Source of the DNA: Membranipora membranacea
Lineage: Eukaryota > Bryozoa > Gymnolaemata > Cheilostomatida > Membraniporidae
Length of the DNA: 64,000 nucleotides
Direction: 5' to 3'
Assembly (NCBI GenBank): GCA_914767715.1
Contig: OU612071.1
Location: forward strand, 19,402,948 to 19,466,947
Program-made: the position numbers and the translations under genes
Notes under the pieces: generated by a model
Told to the model about the DNA's origin: nothing
Databases searched by the model: none
What the model saw: the letters and a program-made list of their open reading frames with translations, nothing else
In this document: positions 1-10,938 of the stretch, piece by piece
How the letters are laid out: the number at the start of each line of letters is the position of its first letter
How positions within the stretch are numbered: position 1 is the first letter of the stretch

Positions 1-499
1 ACGATGCAGAAAGGCACAGAATTAAAGATACAGACAAAAAAAAAGATAGCCGATCTAAGTCAACAAAAATGAAAAATGTAGGTGAATTTATTATGTGCAA
101 ATATATGATTCTTATCAATCAAAATCGAAATGATGTAGCCAATTTGTCATATCACTAGATAGGAATTTTTAGACTGTATTGATCGCTGACGGCTAATTGT
201 GATCAGGGATTATTTCTTGGGACGGCTGCTGTAGAAACTTGTTGGCAACTGCTTAGTCAAATAGATTTCTGAATGAGGCTAAAAGTTTTTGACTTTAAAA
301 CAGAAACAGAGCTCTGTTTCTGTGAACTTCAAATCTGGGATCCCTCTCACGTTATAACTATTATGGTTATAGTTGTAGTTATTATGATTCCAAGGTTCTT
401 ACAAAGAATTTATAATACAATGCCAACTTTCCCATCCATCCGCTCCTAGAACTTTTGCAATTTATTAAATATGTTAATCTTCTCTGCTCTGTATTTTAG

Positions 500-771
500 A
501 ATTACGGTATAGGATTACGAGGATCAAGAAAGGCCTGGGTTTGAGCATGGACGACATCAAAAACATACAGCTACATTCAGACCTTATGTCTTCAGAGGAC
601 GAAGAAGTATGCCATCCTCCATCTTACCGGTTACCATCCTGCACGGCGTATTTACACGAGACAGTGGATAAAGTTAAATTGAGAGGGAGACAACTTGATA
701 GTGTTGTTGTTAGTGTGCGACGCAAGCAGATGCCAAGCCATTTGCTTGGAAACAAAAACTGTACATTTTGA
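500..771 (+). CDS. last exon of an unrecognised, probably repeat-associated protein
   Basis: An acceptor-like TATTTTAG ends at 499. From there one frame stays open for about 90 codons to TGA at 769-771. It opens with a basic run (ITRIKKGLGL) followed by an acidic patch (LMSSEDEE). A similar arrangement, SSEDE followed by a short region with paired basic residues, ends many transposon-associated hypothetical proteins of marine invertebrates; that comparison is from memory of such families and is weak. No catalytic motif is visible and no upstream exon lies inside the window, so the gene would start before position 1. It could equally be a decayed repeat. Confidence 0.35.
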
Positions 772-2520
772 TTGCTCAAGAGAAACTCAACCAGACATTC
801 AATATTTAATTTACGCTTAAATTAATTTTCAACTTCAATATAATAGTGTAAACCTGATTTCCACTGTGATCATTGATAAGACATTTTCTGACAGTCGAAG
901 TAAAGCCTCATTTTAATCCATCATGCCTAATTGTAATTTCAGCATTCATGTAAATGTCCTACAATCTTTGGATAATAGTTTCTCAAATGCTTACTTATTA
1001 GGCTGTCGTGTACTTAGATGACCACCAGTACTAGGTATATTTTCTATGGGCTTGTGTTAGTATGAATTTCCCAGATTATTTCCTGAATCAATGACCGCTT
1101 GATTATGAAAGCTTTCTATCAGCTCTGATTTAACTCCTCACTTCAATCCATCATGCCTATTTACAATCTCAGCTTTCATGTAATAAACTACGGGTTTGAA
1201 TCTCAAAATGTGCTGTTGTATTCCTAATGAATCTATAAATATCACCGGTTACACAATTCGAGTTCCAGATTTTGTCTGAATAAATAGAATAACATGACAA
1301 AATGATCACTTGGTTGGGAAAATTCAAACCAGAAAAGAACGTCCACATTTTACACTCGGTCTCAATAATTGCAGTTCTGAGGCAAAACAGATCTTGTCAT
1401 CTCGACTTTACTGCTGTGCAATCTTAGCTTGTGTTGTTTTCCTAATGAATATATAAATATCACCAGTTATACAATTCGAGTTGCCATTGTTTAAAGTTGG
1501 TATTGTTCTATTAAATTCTAGGATTTATTATTACCCTTTGGCCAGATTCCAAAAGAAAGTGATCAATTTGCCAAAAAATAACTGTAATATGACAGTCTAA
1601 AATTATCTCTTTTGTGACGCAAAGAGCAAAAAGTGGTTTAATTAAATATCCATCACACAACACTGATAACAGGATCTTAACTTTGCTCAATTCCTTCTGA
1701 ACTATTTCTGTCATCTGCAAAAGACGTGATACAGAAGAACTATTTTGAACCAAGACCAAATCATCATCAATATTAAAATATCATTTGCCGGTAATTCTTT
1801 GCACATTATAGCATCATTATATTCTCGAGTGCTTTGCTTTGCCAGGCTTGAGCAATTATTATATTGCTCAAAGTGTTTGTGATGATGATATTGGTACTGC
1901 TATGCTAAGGATTGGAAATACTATAAAAGCTTAGAGGAGACGGAACAAACCATTCATCTCCTGACTTGTGAGAAGACAGCAGCCTTCTTGTCTAGAAGTA
2001 AGTACGCACCAGTTACAATTGACTGACATTTCTTAAGTTGAACAAAAAAGAGAAACTTCCAAGTATAAAAATTATTTTCTTAGCCACAGCATATTTTGAT
2101 TCAGCTCATTGCTTGAGAAGTTTGTTTGACAGCTTCATCAATATTGGAGAAATGTTTTATAATTTTTGTACAAACAACGTGCATAAGTATGACAACTCAT
2201 TAAACATCTAAACAGGTACTCAGGGTTCAATATTTCGCATGACAAGTGTGACAAAGGGCTGACTTGTAAACAGATAAATTGAGTTAGGACCACTTCTGGA
2301 ATCTTGATAGTCACATAATATGCTGGTAGAAACTCAAAAAACTTCAAATAACAGACTTCTCAAAAATGTCTGTCAATCAAAACCGATAATTTCTGGTTTT
2401 TACAAAAGGTTTCAGTAATTTATTAGTGCAAGGTAATATCTCTGTCTCATTTAATCACATGACCCTGTTCTGACAACAATTGCCTGCTTGGATGAAATTT
2501 TACTTTATAAATTTTGTAGA
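772..2520. other. intergenic, with a local duplicated segment
   Basis: No convincing gene. Two pairs of diverged direct repeats occur: about 904-950 with 1140-1185 (shared ATCCATCATGCCTA and TTTCATGTAA), and 1206-1265 with 1431-1485 (shared CCTAATGAAT, AATATCACC, ACAATTCGAGTT). The spacing of about 225-235 bp suggests one ancient tandem duplication. Confidence 0.45.
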
Positions 2521-3256
2521 ATGATTGCCTCTATTCGAAATCCTATGAGATGTTTGATGATTTGTATGCTGGTTGTAACGCTTGTGTTTAGTGCAATACC
2601 TGGAGCTATGTCTGATTTTGATGCTGTAAGTTTCTTAATATTTGCGTGCTATTTACGATCTAATTGGCAATCAAATTCATCTAATTGAAAATGTTTTGCA
2701 CTCAGTGGCAGAAAAAAACAGCGAACAAATTGAATAGAATATCCTTTACATTGTTGACAAAGTTGATAGCATATGGTTGAATATCAATGTTTTACACATT
2801 TTAAATGTGTTTACTCTTGGTAAAAGGTATGGGGATCTTAGGTATGCATAGAAGTCAATTGGAATATGTTCATTCCAGTTGGCTTAGTTTGTGGCTAAGA
2901 TATGAACCCTTTCAACTACATAGCTAGACCCATCCACATGTAGGCCTATCAGTTGTCCTACAAGTAATAGTATAAGTCTCTGCCAATCACTTGAGGTAGC
3001 ATACAAGAGATGTAACTTGTTCACCTGCATGCATTTAAGGGGAAAATTTGCATTTGAAGACTATCAATAGTTTATGAAGTTGTTTAACATCAAGACAAAG
3101 ATCTATGGGTATCAAACTCTTCTTTTAATTCTTTTAATGCTTAGAAACAATAACTAGATGTTATTATTACATTCTCTATTTTAGTATTTCGAATGTGTCA
3201 GCGATTGTCGTGATAGTTCTAAATGTCGAAAAAAGTGTACAGATATACACCTTTAA
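2521..3256 (+). CDS. small secreted four-cysteine peptide, two exons
   Basis: Exon 1 is 2521-2625 and exon 2 is 3185-3256, joined in phase 0 by a 559-bp intron with donor GCT|GTAAGT and acceptor CTATTTTAG. Exon 1 starts MIASIRNPMRC and runs into a hydrophobic core (CLMICMLVVTLVFSAI) typical of a signal peptide, followed by SDFDA. Exon 2 adds 23 residues with the pattern C-x3-C-x5-C-x3-C (YFECVSDC, KCRKKC) and ends at TAA 3254-3256. The pre-peptide is 58 residues and the mature part roughly 25-30. Paired CxxxC motifs of this spacing are known from helical-hairpin peptides, including some defence and venom peptides, but nothing here shows the function. The start was chosen as the first ATG before the hydrophobic run; no earlier in-frame ATG is present. 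I see no close AATAAA. Not in an operon; neighbours are intergenic. Confidence 0.6.
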
Positions 3257-4767
3257 CATAGTGATCGGAAGAGGTAAAACATGGATACCATATGGACCAA
3301 TAAGAGGACTCTGAACAAAGGGACATGTGCTGAACCTGTGAAAATATTTCTCAGATTCATATAAGGATTTTTTTCACAATGATCCTATTATTGCAGTCTA
3401 TGGTATCTGATTATAATGAATACAATGATATAAAACTTAGCAGACAGCAACTTTATTCAGCTAACTCACAACTCAAACGCACATTTACACAAGTTACCAT
3501 GTGGGATTGCCAAAGAATCATAACTGCCCGGACAGTTTTTTTATCTTTGCAAATCATGCTTACTAGCAGGTTTACCAGTGAAAAGATGGCCTAACCCGTT
3601 GTGGCAGTTTTGTGGAAGAAAAACTCTTCTGTTCAAAGAGGACAGTTATGTTCTCACATATACACAAAGAAAATTCTTCTCTATCTTGGCCGGGTTTCTC
3701 TCTTTCTCTGTGAGGGGATAACTCTCTTCTTGACTGCTTGAATGCTTGTTTCTTGAGTGAATAACAATGATTCAAACCCATTACAAACAGCAATAAAAAG
3801 TTAGTGGTTAGGATGTACATGTATTCATGAAGTTATTCTGAACTGATGCGTTTTCCTTCCTCTCGATTGTGGGAGAAGTTTTTATCTGGAAAACAATAAA
3901 GTTCAAAGGTTCTCAAAATCCCAAACAGAGAATGCATGCTGTTGATTGTCTTTTTGCAACAGTGTACATACAGTGGGACCGGTGTCGTTTCTAAAATATC
4001 CACCTTATACAACTGGGTTACTCTTTTGCCAATAGTTGCTTTGTTTACAATAGGGTTTTGAATACAGTATTTGAGGTATTGAGGAATTTCAAAAACTTGG
4101 AGTCATGGATTAGGTCATTGCAATGATATAGAATATGGAGAAGTCTAAGGCAAAATATAGAACAAATGGTTATTCATAAGGCATTCTTGTAATTTTGCTT
4201 GCCACATGACCAAAATAGAATGTCCTGATCGTGCATTTACAAAATTGAAATCTATATATAATAAATTAACATTTTACATATAGCTCTCAATCTGAATCTC
4301 AGCTCCTAGCTGGAATTTGAATTGCATTTGAATTTATTTAGACAAGAAACTTAACACACACCGAGCAGTAAACTGGGATTAAGTTCAACAGCTTGGAGTT
4401 ATCTACTCAGACAACTACACACAACAAAAAACCGAATCAGCCAATCGAAAACAAAGATCAAAGGAGGAGATATAGTACAATACTAAATAAATGCTTGGCA
4501 AAGAAACCGTGTCAGAACACTGTTATGTTTAACTATGTTATATATTTGAGTTAAGCAATATAATTTCTACTGAGTTTAGTTATGACATTGCAGCCTTATA
4601 CTTGTGCGGTATGATGGCAAACTGTTGATACAAAACACCTTTTTTTGCGCTCAAAAGTTTGTGAGATCTGAAAATCCAATGTAGATCTTCTCGCATTTAA
4701 TTGATGAGGATGGGGTAGAGAGGAGTCAACTGTTCAACCTATATCTCCCTCCCCAAATGCAGGTCAA
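3257..4767. other. intergenic, no gene recognised
   Basis: Short open frames only, without splice context or family resemblance. AATAAA motifs near 3784 and 3893 could serve a transcript from the small secreted-peptide gene upstream, but they lie more than 500 bp from its stop codon. Confidence 0.3.
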
Positions 4768-4779
4768 TTATATTCCCAG

Positions 4780-4876
4780 ACCAGATAGAGTCGGCGTACT
4801 GTTATCTTCCCCCTCAGATAGAGTCGGCGTACTCGGTATATTTCCACTCAGATAGAGTTGGCGTACTCGTTTTAGA
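4780..4876. repeat. short tandem repeat, AGATAGAGTCGGCGTACT unit
   Basis: Three close copies of CAGATAGAGT[C/T]GGCGTACT lie at about 4783, 4815 and 4848, spaced by about 32 bp, followed by a fragment GAGTCGGCACGCTC. CpG content is higher than in the surroundings. No coding potential is seen. Confidence 0.7.
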
Positions 4877-4974
4877 GAGTCGGCACGCTCAGCATAAATA
4901 GGCAATGCCCGCGGTTGCAGTGGCGGGTATTGTCGCCTTAGGGTAACCCCCTTAAAATCTCCTACAAATGGAAG

Positions 4975-5346
4975 TAATTCAAGTGATATCTGCAACAAGA
5001 GAAGATCACAATCTAGAGTATTTCTCTCATCATTAATTAATTACAGTTGCTACCATCAAATATCACTGGTAGGAATTTCTAATGAATTTGTGATTTCGGT
5101 ACCGCCAGTCAGTTATGACTGTTTTTTTCAATTCTTTCTTCGATCGTGCCCGATCATTTGAGAATACTATGGGGTTGAGGTAGAGTTAAGCATTGCAAGT
5201 TGAAGCTCATCAGGTTTAGGGATACCTGCAACAAGTTATGGGCATAATCTTTGCACTAGAGTATTTGTCTCACCAATAACTAATTACAGTTACTACCATC
5301 AAATATCATGGAAGGGATTTCTAATTAATTTGTGAGTTCTGTACCA
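4975..5346 (+). repeat. two direct copies of a dispersed repeat
   Basis: The copies are about 4975-5107 and 5212-5346. Both contain ATCTGCAACAAG or CCTGCAACAAG, then CTAGAGTATTT, AATTACAGTTGCTACCATC (or TTACTACCATC), ATTTCTAAT and AATTTGTGA, ending near GGTACCGCCA or TGTACCACCA. Two more copies lie in the opposite orientation at 8384-8660. Confidence 0.7.
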
Positions 5347-6370
5347 CCAAGAGAATAAAATAGAAGATAGTTGTTGCTTGTCCTTGTAAGAGGACAAAAG
5401 TTGAATACAGTATAATCTTCAGAGCAAGAAATTTAGTAAAAGACATCAGAATGAATAGAAACTACCCTCTTTTTTATATACGTAATACATGTACATGAGT
5501 ATACCGTTTTTCGATAGTAAGACTGTCACCAAGATGACAAACAGCTCTGTAGGGTTGTAGTTAAGATAAAATGGGACAGGAAGAGAAAATCCTCGAGAAT
5601 GCAAAGTAACACAATGTCGGGTATGATAGGAAGTGCCCTAACTCACTCAGAACTTTGCGCCTGTTGTAAATCTGTATAAACCTCAATTTCACTCTAACAT
5701 TGTTTTTTGGTTCGAATAAAGGTCAAATGAGTTTGAATTGATAAGTCTACTACCAGCCCTGAACACCTCCTCGGCTTGCAGACCAGTTTGTTGGCACAAC
5801 TAGATTGCTGAAAATTTCAAACACATCAAGGTGTTTGTTTTATCTAATAATTTAGTACAAGTCCTTTTATATGACTGCATGATTCGTCTCATTCAATATC
5901 AGATACATGTGTTTCATTTGACTTGTGGCACTCATCCTAGAGAAGGACATACATTAACAAGGGTGAACTGACTTCGAACTGATCTTTGCACAAAGCTGTT
6001 GTGAGACGGAACGAGTTGTCATCTCCCGAAAAGAAGGAGCACAACTCCAAGAGTCATTTAACACCCGATTACACTAATTGGGCGGCTATAATGACAATCT
6101 CTTGCTGTAACACGGCGACTTCAAGCAGTTGTGTCCCTCAGTCTCACACTCTCCATCAATTTATGCCATGAGACTTCAACCAAGAACATTAACGCAATTA
6201 TCGTCAGCTAGACATATGCTGATATTTGTATTGTACTATTAAAGACGCCCGCGGACAATTATAATGGAAATATCAAGGCTAGTGATGACGGCCATTTTAT
6301 GTAGGGTGAAGCCTCACGTGCTCGGGCGCAGACATTATTGACAAACAGATCAACGCATTCCGGGTTAACA
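5347..6370. other. intergenic, no gene recognised
   Basis: No long open frame with splice context. The interval leads into the U2-like repeats at 6374. Confidence 0.3.
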
Positions 6371-6373
6371 CTT

Positions 6374-6866
6374 GGTTTGTGGATAGCTTCTCGCTTCTCG
6401 CCTCTCAGCCTATTGGCTAAGATCAAAGTGTCATGGCTAATGGCTGATTAGTGCCTGTTTCAGTTTCTGGCAGCTTGCTGCACACTCACGATTAGGAGGT
6501 CCACCATGGCCTCACCTCTAGGATACATTCTAGCTTTCTAGGATGTATCACACTCTCAGTATGAGGACTCCGGGCAACTTGCGTCCCTCTTTAGGGTCAC
6601 CCCACCCTCTGTTTTGTTATAAACGGGTTTGTGGATCGCTTCTCGGCCTATTGGCTAAAATCAAAGTGTCATGGCTAATGGCTGATTAGTGCCTGTTTCA
6701 GTTTCTGGCAGCTTGCTGCACTCTCACGATTAGGAGGTCCACCATGGCCTCACCTTTAGGATGCATTCTAGTTTACTAGGATGTATCGCACTCTCAGTAC
6801 GAGGACTCCGGGCAACTTGCGTCCCTCTTTAGGGGCAGCCCGCCCTCTGTTTTGTCATAACCAGGG
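6374..6866 (+). repeat. tandem pair of repeats with a U2 snRNA-like head
   Basis: Two units of about 240-253 bp start at GTTTGTGGAT (6374 and 6627); a third GTTTGTGGA follows at 6867. In the second unit, from 6635, the sequence ATCGCTTCTCGGCCTATTGG then CTAAAATCAAAGTGT matches the first 30-odd bases of U2 snRNA with few changes. After that it diverges: there is no branch-site recognition GTAGTA, so it is not a functional U2. Both units continue with AGGAGGTCCACCATGGCC, TAGGATGTATC and a CCCTCTTTAGGG segment. The first unit has extra CTTCTCG repeats in the head. SINEs with snRNA-derived heads are a known class; a diverged copy lies at 39987-40175. Confidence 0.65.
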
Positions 6867-7029
6867 GTTTGTGGACCTCAGTCTTAGTTATTTCTTGGAT
6901 TGTGACTTGCTAGCCAGCAGCTTAATACAGGCATTCTGAGCAGCGCAAAACTGTCGCTATACCACCCTCGGGAGTGGCTGATACATAGTATCACTTATAG
7001 CAGACCTTCTCAGCAGCAGGTCCCTGAAG

Positions 7030-7290
7030 TAATGGGTTTAATCCAGAGGTAGAAGACCAGGTTAAATCCTGAGGTAGGAGATCAGGTTAAATCCTGAGGT
7101 AGGAGACCAGGTTAACTCCTGAGGTACGAGACCGGGTTTAATCCCGAGGTAGGAGACTAGGTTAAATCCTGAGGTAGGAGACCAGGTTTAGGCCTGAGGT
7201 AGGAGACCAGGTTAAATCCTGAGGTAGCAGCAGAAAACCAAAAGATATCCTGAAGTACTAGACCGGGTTTAATCCCGAAGTATCATAAAT
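7030..7290. repeat. minisatellite, about 24-26 bp unit
   Basis: About seven clear copies of GAGGTAGGAGACCAGGTTAA-ATCCT follow one another, then degenerate copies up to about 7290. Variants alternate between GGTTAAATCCT and GGGTTTAATCCC, which are partly self-complementary to each other. No coding frame is kept. Confidence 0.8.
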
Positions 7291-7383
7291 CTAGGAGTTG
7301 CCTCTCCGGAGGTGAAGAGGAGATAACCCATCATTTAAGCAAAGCAGGTGAGACCTTTAATCTCATTCCTCTGACAGGCAGGG

Positions 7384-7618
7384 TGGCGTGGTGGTTAGGA
7401 TTCGAGCATCTCAATCTGAGAGTTGCAGGTTCGAATCCCGGTCACTACCCATTCTGCTGAAGGAGGTGAGCTCTCTGGACAATAGCCTAGCTTGCCCACT
7501 CCTACCTTGTACAGGAGTGCGCTAAATTGAAAATGTATGTTTCTGTGTTATATTCATGTAAAGATTGCTGGAGAGCAGCTCAATAAAAAGTGATTTACAT
7601 TTACATTTACATTTACTT
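7384..7618 (+). mobile_element. tRNA-headed SINE
   Basis: The head, about 7384-7450, has an A box-like TGGCGTGGTGGTTAGGA and a perfect B box GGTTCGAATCC, as in RNA polymerase III promoters of tRNA genes. The acceptor stem pairs poorly, so it is not a functional tRNA. A body of about 110 bp unrelated to tRNA follows, with AATAAAAAGTG and then a 3' tail of (TTTACA)n copies ending near 7615. Head, body and simple tail together define a SINE. No target duplication was clear. Confidence 0.65.
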
Positions 7619-7779
7619 TACAAACTGGAATTACCGGACTTACTTATATCGTATGACTATAACCAAGTCGAATCCTATTTGTATTCGAGGTTTGCTTCTC
7701 TTTGCAGCTAAAGAAGAATAGAGACTGAAGAGCCAGCACAGATCAAGAAAGACAGCACAGATACCAAATAATACATTTA

Positions 7780-8036
7780 TTATATACATACATACCATTT
7801 TATTCGTGAACAGTAATAAAAAGTCTTATTACGAAATACACGTCCGGTTTCCGTTTGTTCTTCTGCATCTGTAAAAGAAAATGAACTGCAATTAGCCTCA
7901 AAGAAAATCTAACAGTATTTAGCAAAGCCTTGGCGGCAGCCCCGAGCCGAACCACAAACTCGATCTGATTAGTATCGTTTGAACATATAGCAAAAGCTCC
8001 CGACATTACAGAAAAAGCCCGGTTCTATGTGGCCAA
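7780..8036 (-). other. possible terminal exon, weak
   Basis: On the minus strand TTTCTTTTACAG precedes a short frame (AEEQTETGRVFRNKTFYYC) and AATAAA motifs follow near 7780-7800. The polypyrimidine tract and poly(A) signals suit a last exon, but the upstream part is not recognisable and the frame is short. Confidence 0.2.
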
Positions 8037-8383
8037 TAGCCAGTTAAATGAAACATTCATAGAAGAGGGTTTGTTGGTGCAGCCCATGTAGCATGGTAAG
8101 ACATAGTTTAGGTACTTAGTCTGATCCAACAAAGGATTTTGAATGATATTGGCTTATAACAATGCTGTATTGTATTTAACAACAATGCTGCCATTCCTAC
8201 AACACCCATCGCCAACGGCAGTTTGTAATGCTCATTTAGAACTGCACTTTATTTTGTAATGGAGGTGTCCCAAGATAGAGTGGAGGGGTTTCGTACGCAA
8301 GATGAGACAAATAGAGGTTCTCAGGATGTCTGAACAGACTGCATCTGCACAAGTCAAGTAATTCAAACCAGTTGTATCTGACT

Positions 8384-8660
8384 CGCGGTACAGAAGTCAC
8401 AAATTAATCAGAAATTCCTTCCATGATATTTGATGGTAGCCACTGTAATTAATCATCATCCACAAATGCTCTAGAGTGCCTCTTATCTAAAGGATTTAGC
8501 ACGATCTGTGGAGGTTATGAAACTAATCATATCCCGTCTTGTGGTGCAGAAGTGGCAATTTAATTAGCCATTCCTGCGGTAATCTTTGATAGCAATTGTA
8601 ATTAATTATTGATGAGACTAGACCTCTAGTATGTAGATTATGCTCTTATCCTGTTGTTAT
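8384..8660 (-). repeat. two inverted copies of the 5-kb repeat
   Basis: Copies at about 8384-8490 and 8540-8660 are reverse complements of those at 4975-5346, sharing GATGGTAGCCACTGTAATTA, CACAAATTAAT and the CTCTAGAG segment. Two direct copies on each side, in mirror orientation, enclose 5.35-8.38 kb. Confidence 0.65.
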
Positions 8661-9044
8661 CCTGAATTGTCTACCCTCAGCTTGCAGTGCTAATATACAC
8701 CTTTCATTTGTAACTGGCAATTGAACATAGAACTCATGGATGCCCGATCCGTCGACAATCAGACCACCCCCTCCAAGATTCACTTTAATTTCAATAGTTA
8801 TCACTCTCTCAGCCCTCTGCATTACCACTAATGGAAAGCCCCTAACAATAAAGATAGTGATTGATACCAAAGCAGCCTATGAAGCCAAAGGGTTGCTCAC
8901 TCTGTTGATAAAAATACAGGCCAATAAGTCCAAGTTTGAAATGAATACTGTATTAGATTCATTCATGCCAAACATCCCACCACCTGGTACAATGACTTAG
9001 GTGATCACATTTGCAAACAAAATATCATGTTATGCACCAGCTAG

Positions 9045-9240
9045 GTGATCATACCAATGTCTGTAAATACTCTTCGTACCTTTTCTAGGAGGTCTCTGTT
9101 GCTTGCCAATGGGAACACTCTTCATGATGCCAATGTATTGGCTTGGGGCTTGGTTGACTTGGTCTGTCGAGTTGAACTTGTATCGCTTGATAAAGTCAAT
9201 TTTTGTGGGTCCGTTGACTTTGCCAATTTCCTTTCTCACT
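9045..9240 (-). pseudogene. gag-like relic of a retroelement
   Basis: The minus frame reads KIDFIKRYKFNSTDQ followed by QAPSQYIGIMKSV. This resembles the segment of Gypsy-type gag proteins where RYKFN is followed by a region with SxxFIxxLK. The frame is about 65 codons with no zinc knuckle or protease in continuation; the downstream open frames at 8646-8870 do not show an Asp-Thr-Gly motif. A relic is the likely reading; chance resemblance remains possible. Confidence 0.35.
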
Positions 9241-9484
9241 TCATCCTAGCGGATAGATGTGAAGTCCCGCTTTGTACTGTGTAACATAAAGCATTTTTCA
9301 TGGTTGAATTGAGGGTTAGATTTGTCAGTATATTGAGCTTTTGGTGGTTGTGTACGGTGCTGACCTTGACGTTGTTGTTGTGTTTGTTGCTGCTATTGTT
9401 GTGGTTGCTGTGGTGGATTAGGTTGTTCTCTTTGGTGGAGATTGGTGATTTGGGTTTCTTTGTTCAGTGGAAGCTGACTTAAGC

Positions 9485-10156
9485 CGACTCGATGGTTAGA
9501 TATTTCTCATTGTCGCCTGACGATAATCAGCTGGGAGGAGGAGACCTTGTCAAGTTTGGCCTCCATCACGTCCAGCTTCTCTGCTATTAGTGCAGGAGCT
9601 GACCATGGTTTTTCCTAAAATTCTCAAATTCTGCAAAACGGTGTTCGGAACAGGTTTTTTATAGATTAAGCTTTCCATGGGTGCCACAGGAACAGGATGG
9701 TATGGTGTCGTAAGTTCGAAAACTGTAAACTTGGTGCTGGTGCTGTCGTTAAGTCAGCAACTCATAGTTATCTTTTTTAACAGAAGTGTGACCAAAGAGA
9801 AAGTAAAACGTAATGAGTGAACTCAATATTTAAACAATGATTCGGTGGAATGAAGTTGAAACTAGAACTTTACTTACAAACGAAGAAAGTCAATCAAATT
9901 AATATGAATTTGTCATGCTAATATTGAATTAGAAATTATACAGGAGAGATAACTTCTGGGAATTCAAGGTTAAATTTTATTTGCAATGTGGGAGTTATGT
10001 TAGCATGCCATATTGTTCAATGATCAACGTGGAAAAAAACAACCATTCAACTGTATCCCAAAGACTTGCTTTCAGCTTTTGTTCTGTCCGATCATCAGAA
10101 AATATCTGCATTAACAATATTTATTGTGATTTTACATTAGGCAATTGTTTAAATAA
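9485..10156. other. intergenic, no gene recognised
   Basis: Only short frames. A T/G-rich low-complexity stretch (TTG repeats) lies just before it at about 9370-9425. Confidence 0.3.
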
Positions 10157-10160
10157 TTAA

Positions 10161-10537
10161 AGGGCAACCAAGGTTTCAAACAACTTCTCATTGATGGCCA
10201 TTGATTAATAGCAGATTGCACCTACTGCATGGGGAAAAAGACAAAATATAATTCGGATGATTATTCAGCCAGAATTCTTGTGAAACATTTCTTCCATCAG
10301 GCACTCAAACTCAACTAAAAGAGAATACCACATAGCAGTTTCCTGTTCCTGTTATTATTTAGCCTGTGCTCTATAATTATTACAGCAAAGTCTTGGAACC
10401 TCCCCTAAACTGAAGTGTTACCCGGCTTAGAGTCAGCAACTACTTTGAGTTTTGCATCGCGTAATGCACAAAGCTGATGCTGCCCAGCACATTATTTCCT
10501 ACCCATTAATGCATTGCTGCGAAACCTTGGTTGCCCT
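10161..10537 (-). mobile_element. TTAA-flanked MITE, copy 1
   Basis: The element is 377 bp. Its ends are AGGGCAACCAAGGTTTC and GAAACCTTGGTTGCCCT, a perfect 17-bp terminal inverted repeat, and it is flanked by TTAA on both sides (10157-10160, 10538-10541). TTAA target duplications are the hallmark of piggyBac elements. It has no coding capacity. Compared with the copies at 22617 and 61759 it is in reverse orientation. Confidence 0.85.
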
Positions 10538-10560
10538 TTAATGTTTCAAAGTCACATAGC

Positions 10561-10938
10561 TTATATCGACAAGCCTTGTTTGCGGTAGAGGGAAGAGGTG
10601 TTAATTCTGAGTAATGTATGATAGCCGACAGAATGACCAAGACCTGCGATCAGAGAACTAATGCTCTTCTGACCAGAGTAGTGGCGCAGGGTCATACCAC
10701 ATGCGATTGCTTTTGGGGTTATAACACGCCCTTTAGTAGTGAGAGACACTATGTCCTGCGAGAGGGAGAGAATTATTTTTTGTGAATTGCTCTCTAACTT
10801 CATATATTGTCCGTCTTCATGTACATCAAGAGCATCTGATACACCTGTGATTATTGCTAGGAGATTGTATAGATTGACAGAAACGTATTTCTGGCAACTG
10901 GCCAGATTGAGTTCGCTGAGCTGTGGAGGCCAGTTCAT
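10561..10938 (-). pseudogene. C-terminal fragment of a repeat-encoded hypothetical protein
   Basis: A frame of 125 codons contains YNLLAIITGVSDALDV, ILSLSQDIVSLTTKGRV, TPKAIACGMTLRHYSG and LIAGLGHSVGYHTLL. Proteins with this order (LYNFIAWxTG, CQDIIYxxxxGxxxTPKxxxLxxxVRHLTGS, FGHCVSY) are common in cnidarian, mollusc and bryozoan genomes, usually within repeats; the function is unknown to me. Upstream, the same frame is closed by TAG within about 40 codons, so this copy is truncated or broken. It abuts the TTAA MITE. Confidence 0.5.

Noticed and set aside
6385-6866. A functional U2 snRNA gene
   Set aside because: Only the first 30-odd bases match; the branch-site recognition region and later U2 stems are missing.
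7384-7455. A working tRNA gene
   Set aside because: A and B boxes are present but the acceptor and anticodon stems do not pair properly and a SINE body with tail follows.
8740-9000. Plus-strand frame with NGKPLTIKIVIDT resembling a retroviral-type protease
   Set aside because: The required Asp-Thr/Ser-Gly is absent, the strand is opposite to the gag-like relic, and no flanking retroelement parts fit.
9300-9482. Hydrophobic frame that looks like membrane segments
   Set aside because: It comes from a TTG/CTG-rich low-complexity stretch; no start context or splice sites.
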